From JAOUEE01 sp051011595 (GTDB taxonomy: Bacteria; Actinomycetota; Acidimicrobiia; Acidimicrobiales; SHLQ01): DNA of 11,098 nt. Both the position numbers and the translations under genes were made by a program. The stretch is taken from NCBI GenBank assembly GCA_051011595.1, contig JBPCTQ010000055.1, forward strand, positions 1-11,098, in the 5' to 3' direction. Positions 7,502 through 11,098 of the stretch are shown here, one piece after another; the first letter of the stretch is position 1; every line of letters begins with the position of its first letter. The notes below the pieces were generated by a model. The model was not told the DNA's origin. It searched no databases and saw only the letters and a list, made by a program, of their open reading frames with translations.

Positions 7502-7534
7502 CCAGCCGACATCCTTCGAGGCTGATTCGGCTGG
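7502..7534. terminator. Inverted repeat between DUF6325 gene and K+ channel gene
   Basis: CCAGCCGA (7502-7509) and TCGGCTGG (7527-7534) form a perfect 8-bp GC-rich stem with a 17-nt loop, 5 bp after the DUF6325 stop on the minus strand. No T-run follows on that strand (TCTAGAAAAGGG comes next). It may be a weak or U-tract-less terminator, an mRNA-end stabiliser, or an operator for the channel gene. Confidence 0.35.
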
Positions 7535-7539
7535 CCTGT

Positions 7540-8061
7540 TCAGGCGTCGAGAGCGACCTCGAGGCCCAACATGGCACCCAGGGCCACCAGCCCCTCCGGC
7601 GACACATAGTCCTGCTGAGCGGAGACCACACCGGCGTCGCGGATAGCGCCGGCCAGACCCTCGGCCCACACGTTCTCGAGCACCAACAGCAACAGCGCCT
7701 CGCCGTCGTTGAGCTCGTCGGCCAGCTCGCCGATCTCGGCGGCGCTCAGACCGATCTCGCCCACATCGAGTGCAGCGTCGGCTCCAAGCACCAGACCGGC
7801 CGCGGCACCCTCGGCGCCGGCCAGGGCCGCACCGGCCCCCAGCCCGACAAGTGCGCCGGCCGCGGCTCGAAGGTCGTCACGTTCTGTGTCGTCGAGATCG
7901 CTCATTCGCATGACCACCACATCACCGCCGTCTTTGACGAGCAGGCGGGCGTCGACGAGCCGAATCGTGCCCGCTTCGCTCAGAGCGGCCACTTCTTCGG
8001 CGATACCACCAGTGGCCTGGAAGTCTTCGAATCCGAATAGGAAGACCTGTAGAGGGCCCAT
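7540..8061 (-). CDS. DUF6325 family protein of unknown function
   Basis: A 173-residue protein starting MGPLQVFLFGFEDFQATGGI, the typical opening of DUF6325 proteins common in actinobacteria (MGP..., then 'tG.I...l..L...GtIR..D...v.Kd'). Visible: IRLVDARLLVKDG (33-45); an acidic DLDDTERDDL (55-64); a Gly/Ala-rich stretch (66-98) flexible or weakly hydrophobic; and a C-terminal half with LADELNDGEALLLLVLENVWAEGL (113-136), where the family usually has a 'fe..Wa..l..Ai..a.G' segment. Function unknown; no catalytic motif is apparent. The frame is open 51 codons upstream of this ATG, but that part is unlike the family, so the MGP start is preferred although no strong Shine-Dalgarno precedes it. 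It faces DUF2252-SulP across a palindrome-rich gap. Confidence 0.82.
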   Translation of the reverse strand: MGPLQVFLFGFEDFQATGGIAEEVAALSEAGTIRLVDARLLVKDGGDVVVMRMSDLDDTERDDLRAAAGALVGLGAGAALAGAEGAAAGLVLGADAALDVGEIGLSAAEIGELADELNDGEALLLLVLENVWAEGLAGAIRDAGVVSAQQDYVSPEGLVALGAMLGLEVALDA

Positions 8062-8224
8062 GGAATGTGCTCGATTCTGCCGGCGACGGGATGGGAGTGT
8101 CGCGCCGCCCCTACCCGCGATCCAGGGGTCGCGACCGGTTTCACCCTGGTGACACCGTCGATCACCCGGGTGAACCGCACCGTGTACTGGACGACACCCC
8201 CAGCCACGCGACAAGACTGCGGAG
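8062..8224. promoter_or_regulatory. Divergent regulatory region, DUF6325 / DUF2252
   Basis: These 163 bp lie between divergent starts. They contain three palindromes: GGTCGCGACC (8127-8136), TCACCCTGGTGA (8141-8152) and TCACCCGGGTGA (8162-8173). I see no convincing -10/-35 pair for either direction. Confidence 0.5.
8141..8173. promoter_or_regulatory. Paired operator-like palindromes TCACCC(N)GGTGA
   Basis: TCACCCTGGTGA (8141-8152) and TCACCCGGGTGA (8162-8173) differ at one base. The second is a perfect 12-bp palindrome. Their centres are 21 bp apart, two turns of B-DNA, so two dimers of one repressor or activator could bind the same face. No regulator gene is adjacent. The binding protein is unknown. 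Confidence 0.5.
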
Positions 8225-9640
8225 ATGAAGCAGAGGGCAGAACCACGCCGACACCAGCATCCGGCGTCGCGGCGGGCCCGTCGCGACGCCGGCCGAGCTC
8301 GACGGCGCGATGTGCCCCTCGATGCTCACGCCGCGGTCCCCGCTTCGGATGGGCGGCCCGACCCGATCGCGATCCTCACGGGCCAGGATGAACACCGGGT
8401 CCAAGGCCTGGTGCCCATCCGTCACGGACGTATGAGCGCGACCCCGTTCACGTTCTACCGGGGGGCAGCGGCGGTCATGGCATCGGACCTCTCCCGCTTG
8501 CCGAGCACCGATCTCACCGTTCAGCTCTGCGGTGATGCCCACCTGTCCAACTTCGGGCTCTTCAACGGGCCCGACCGTCGCCTGGTGTTCGACCTCAACG
8601 ACTTCGACGAGACCCACCCCGGACCGTTCGAATGGGACGTCAAACGACTAGCGGCCAGCGTGGCCATTGCCGCTCGCAACAACAAGATCTCGGCCAAGAA
8701 AGGCGACCGAGCGGTCAGGGCCACGGTCGAGGGCTACCGCACCACTGTGGCCCAGCTCGCCCAGCGAGGCCCGCTCGACGTCCACTACTCCCGAGTCGAG
8801 CTCGATCACATTCGAAGCCTTTTCGACGAAGCGGGCGAACTCGACAAAAAGGCACGCGCTCAACTCGACAAGGTGACCAGGAAGTCGACCCGCAAGAACA
8901 GTCTTCGCGCCCTCAACAAACTGACCGACATCGTCGACGGCCGCCGCACGATCGTGCCCGACCCACCTCTGATCACCCGAGTCGATCAGCTACTGGAACC
9001 CAGCGCCTCGGCAGAAATGGACGACTTCTACGACCGCTACCTCCTGTCGCTCCCCCTCCACCGACGGAGGCTGCTCGACCGCTACACCATCGTCGACATC
9101 GCCCACAAGGTGGTCGGTGTGGGCAGTGTCGGCACCCGATGCCTCATCGTCTTGTTGGAGAGCGGAGACGGCGAACCGCTGTTCCTGCAGTTCAAGGAAG
9201 CGAGCGCTTCGGTGCTCGAGCCGTATACGGCCCCGAGCGAGTTCGAACCCGGCGAGCGTGTCGTCCAAGGCCAGAAACTGACCCAGACGATGGGCGACAT
9301 CTTCTTGGGCTGGTCCCATCTGACCATCAACCGGGGCGAGACGCACTACTACTACTTCCGTCAGCTCTGGGACGGCAAGGGTTCGGTCGACATCGACGGC
9401 CTGGGCGGCAAACGACTACGGCGCTACGCCAGGCTCTGCGGCAACGTGCTGGCGCTGGCCCACGCCCGCACCGGGGACGCGTCCATGATCGCCGGGTACC
9501 TCGGCGACGACGACACCTTCGACCAGGCCGTCGCCGACTTCTCCCACGGCTACGCCGACCTCACCGAACGCGATCACGAGGCCCATCTGGCGGCCATCGA
9601 CCAAGGCAGGGTGCAGGCAGTGCAGGACCTGGACTCCTGA
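8225..9640 (+). CDS. DUF2252 family protein, predicted kinase-fold
   Basis: A 471-residue DUF2252 protein. Visible: an Arg-rich N-terminus; RPDPIAIL (44-51); LVPIRHGRM and TPFTFYRGAAAVMASDL (62-89), the family's most recognisable block; a catalytic-loop-like LCGDAHLSNFG (101-111; D104, N109); and FDLNDFDE (122-129; D126, D128). From memory the family belongs to the protein-kinase-like clan, and these two motifs correspond to the HGDxxxxN catalytic loop and metal-binding Asp of aminoglycoside-phosphotransferase-type kinases. The substrate is unknown. The ATG is the only possible start after an in-frame stop at 8171; GGAG abuts it with no spacer, so ribosome binding is unusual, and a GTG at codon 30 is an alternative. 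It ends 1 bp before the SulP gene, so the pair almost certainly shares an mRNA. Confidence 0.9.
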   Translation: MKQRAEPRRHQHPASRRARRDAGRARRRDVPLDAHAAVPASDGRPDPIAILTGQDEHRVQGLVPIRHGRMSATPFTFYRGAAAVMASDLSRLPSTDLTVQLCGDAHLSNFGLFNGPDRRLVFDLNDFDETHPGPFEWDVKRLAASVAIAARNNKISAKKGDRAVRATVEGYRTTVAQLAQRGPLDVHYSRVELDHIRSLFDEAGELDKKARAQLDKVTRKSTRKNSLRALNKLTDIVDGRRTIVPDPPLITRVDQLLEPSASAEMDDFYDRYLLSLPLHRRRLLDRYTIVDIAHKVVGVGSVGTRCLIVLLESGDGEPLFLQFKEASASVLEPYTAPSEFEPGERVVQGQKLTQTMGDIFLGWSHLTINRGETHYYYFRQLWDGKGSVDIDGLGGKRLRRYARLCGNVLALAHARTGDASMIAGYLGDDDTFDQAVADFSHGYADLTERDHEAHLAAIDQGRVQAVQDLDS

Positions 9641-9641
9641 C

Positions 9642-11098
9642 ATGACATCCACCGCCGAGTCCGAACCGGCCGGGGCCGGCAGGTCGTCACGGTCGGTCCA
9701 TTTACTCCCGATTCTCGGCTGGGCCCCGAAGTACGACCGCGACTGGCTGCGCTCCGACCTGGTCGCGGGCCTCGCGGTGGCCGCCCTGGTCGTGCCCAAA
9801 TCACTCGGCTACGCCGGCATCGCCGGTGTGCCCATCCAGCACGGGCTGTACGCGGCAGCTGCCGGCACCATCCTTTATGCGTTCTTCGGGACGGCCAAAC
9901 AGATCTCCACCGGGCCCAGCTCGGCGCTGGCCGCCGTCGCCGGCAGCGCGGTGGTGCTGGCCTCGGTTTCGGGAGATGAGGCCGTCGAGCTGGTCTCGGC
10001 CATCACCATCGTCACCGGCCTGCTGTTCCTGCTGCTGGCGGTGTTCAAGATGGGTTGGATCTCACACTTCCTGTCGAAGGCCGTGATCACCGGGTTCCTG
10101 TTCGGGGCAGCCATCGAGGTGGTGGTCGGCGAACTACCCAAACTCACCGGAACCGAGGTCGAAGGCTCCAACGCCTGGGCGAAGGCGCGCAGTTTTTTGG
10201 ATGGCCTGGGCGACACCCACGGCACCACGCTGATCATCGGGCTGGTCTCGCTCGCCGTGATCATCGGCGTGCGTTTCTCGCCGGTCAAGGTACCTGGCGC
10301 TCTTGTGCTCGTCGTCGGTGGTTTGCTCGCTTCGGTCGCATTGGATTTCGAGGGTCACGACGTCGCCCTCGTGGGCGACGTGCCCCGAGGCCTGGCGGCC
10401 CCTGCGCTGCCCGACCTCGGCTTCGTGGTCGACCACTTCAGCACCATCGGACCGGCTGCGGTGGGCCTGTTGTTGATCGGCTTCTCCCAGACGGCAGGCG
10501 ACGCCAGGGCCTTCGCTTCCAAACACCACTACCGCATCGACATCAACCAGGAGTCAGTGGCTCAAGGCGTGGCCAATGTCGGATCGGGTGTGATGCAGGG
10601 TATTCCCGTCTCCACCAGCCTGTCGGCCAGCTCCCTCAACGATGAGTCCGGCGCCAAAACGCCGCTCGCGTCGCTCACCACGGGCGTGCTCATCGTGTTG
10701 ACGCTGCTGGTCCTGGCTCCGCTGTTCTCCGACCTCCCCAAACCGGTGCTGGCCGCACTCATCATCGACGCCGTGGTTTTCGGGATGATGGACATCGGCG
10801 AGATGAAACGCCTGTTCCGGGTGGCCCGCGTCGACTTCTGGATCGCCGTGGCTGCCATCGTCGGGGTGATCGCCGCCGGAGTGTTGGCCGGCGTGATCAT
10901 CGGGGTGGTGCTCTCGCTGGCCTGGTTGGTGTACATCGCGGCCAACCCCAACATTCCGGTCCTCGGCCGCAAGCCCGGTACTCAGGTGTTCAGGAGCCTG
11001 CACAACTATCCCGACGGGGAGACCTACCCCGGGATGTTGGTCGTGCGCTTCGACGCCGGGTTGTTCTTCGCCAGCTCCGACGCCCTCGAGGACCGGCT
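9642..11098 (+). CDS. SulP/SLC26 family anion transporter with STAS domain (partial)
   Basis: The frame is open from ATG 9642 to the window edge, giving 485 complete codons with the 3' end missing. Sequence shows the SulP opening: DWLRSDLVAGLAVAALVVPKSLGYAGIAGVP (34-64), then HGLYA and the TM3 element TGPSSALAAVAGSAV (90-104). Multiple TM segments follow. The TM8-TM10 region has FSQTAGDARAFASKHHYRID (281-300), NQESVAQGVANVGSG (302-316) and GIPVSTSLSASSLN (320-333). A STAS domain starts about 463 (PGMLVVRFDAGLFFASSDALEDR) and is cut off. Family members carry sulfate, bicarbonate or other anions, often as exchangers or Na+ symporters. Here the SR pair usual in TM10 (as in prestin SLSRS) reads SLSAS, so the arginine is absent. 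The gene begins 1 bp after the DUF2252 stop with a weak Shine-Dalgarno, consistent with coupling. Confidence 0.92.
   Translation, partial: MTSTAESEPAGAGRSSRSVHLLPILGWAPKYDRDWLRSDLVAGLAVAALVVPKSLGYAGIAGVPIQHGLYAAAAGTILYAFFGTAKQISTGPSSALAAVAGSAVVLASVSGDEAVELVSAITIVTGLLFLLLAVFKMGWISHFLSKAVITGFLFGAAIEVVVGELPKLTGTEVEGSNAWAKARSFLDGLGDTHGTTLIIGLVSLAVIIGVRFSPVKVPGALVLVVGGLLASVALDFEGHDVALVGDVPRGLAAPALPDLGFVVDHFSTIGPAAVGLLLIGFSQTAGDARAFASKHHYRIDINQESVAQGVANVGSGVMQGIPVSTSLSASSLNDESGAKTPLASLTTGVLIVLTLLVLAPLFSDLPKPVLAALIIDAVVFGMMDIGEMKRLFRVARVDFWIAVAAIVGVIAAGVLAGVIIGVVLSLAWLVYIAANPNIPVLGRKPGTQVFRSLHNYPDGETYPGMLVVRFDAGLFFASSDALEDR

Noticed and set aside
8062..8214. 51-codon upstream extension of the DUF6325 protein
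   Set aside because: The family typically begins with MGP, and the extension would run through the palindromic regulatory region.
8632..9645. 337-codon plus-strand ORF inside the DUF2252 gene
   Set aside because: Out-of-frame shadow, mostly Arg/Pro/His/Gln, no motifs, while the DUF2252 frame is conserved throughout.
10055..10645. ORFs on both strands inside the SulP gene
   Set aside because: The SulP frame is open from 9642 to the edge with clear transporter motifs; the others are shadows.
1..11098. Mobile element, CRISPR, tRNA or rRNA content
   Set aside because: No transposase or integrase motifs, regularly spaced repeats, or tRNA/rRNA-like sequence were seen on reading both strands.

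Overview
The window is a gene-dense, GC-rich bacterial chromosome segment. Strong third-position G/C bias, a MalT-like LuxR regulator, a long mycobacterial-type arylsulfatase, DUF6325 and DUF2252 all suggest an actinobacterium, possibly an environmental Acidimicrobiia-like lineage. That placement is inferred from the style of the proteins, not from a marker gene. I see no rRNA, tRNA, CRISPR array, transposase or integrase.

Left block (1-4701, minus strand): a putative catabolic operon read right to left. It holds a 786-residue type I sulfatase, a 182-base gap with a 17-bp palindrome and a doubtful 36-codon ORF, then hyuA (hydantoinase/oxoprolinase/acetone-carboxylase beta superfamily), then the start of hyuB, which runs off the left edge. 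hyuA and hyuB overlap in TGATG and are probably translationally coupled.

Centre (4881-7133, plus strand): a 750-residue STAND/MalT-like ATP-dependent LuxR-family activator. It is divergent from the sulfatase across 179 bp and is the obvious candidate to control it. It ends 12 bp from a convergent gene.

Right block: two minus-strand genes, a 173-residue DUF6325 protein and a 113-residue two-TM potassium channel, face two plus-strand genes across 163 bp. That gap holds two near-identical 12-bp palindromes exactly 21 bp apart. The plus-strand pair is a DUF2252 kinase-fold protein followed after 1 bp by a SulP/SLC26 anion transporter, which runs off the right edge inside its STAS domain.

Working model: the regulator senses a ligand and activates sulfatase-hyuAB, which removes a sulfate ester and then processes the product by an ATP-dependent hydrolysis or carboxylation. 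The right block looks like a separate ion/membrane-homeostasis neighbourhood (K+ channel, DUF6325, DUF2252, SulP). Whether the SulP protein handles the sulfate released by the sulfatase is open.
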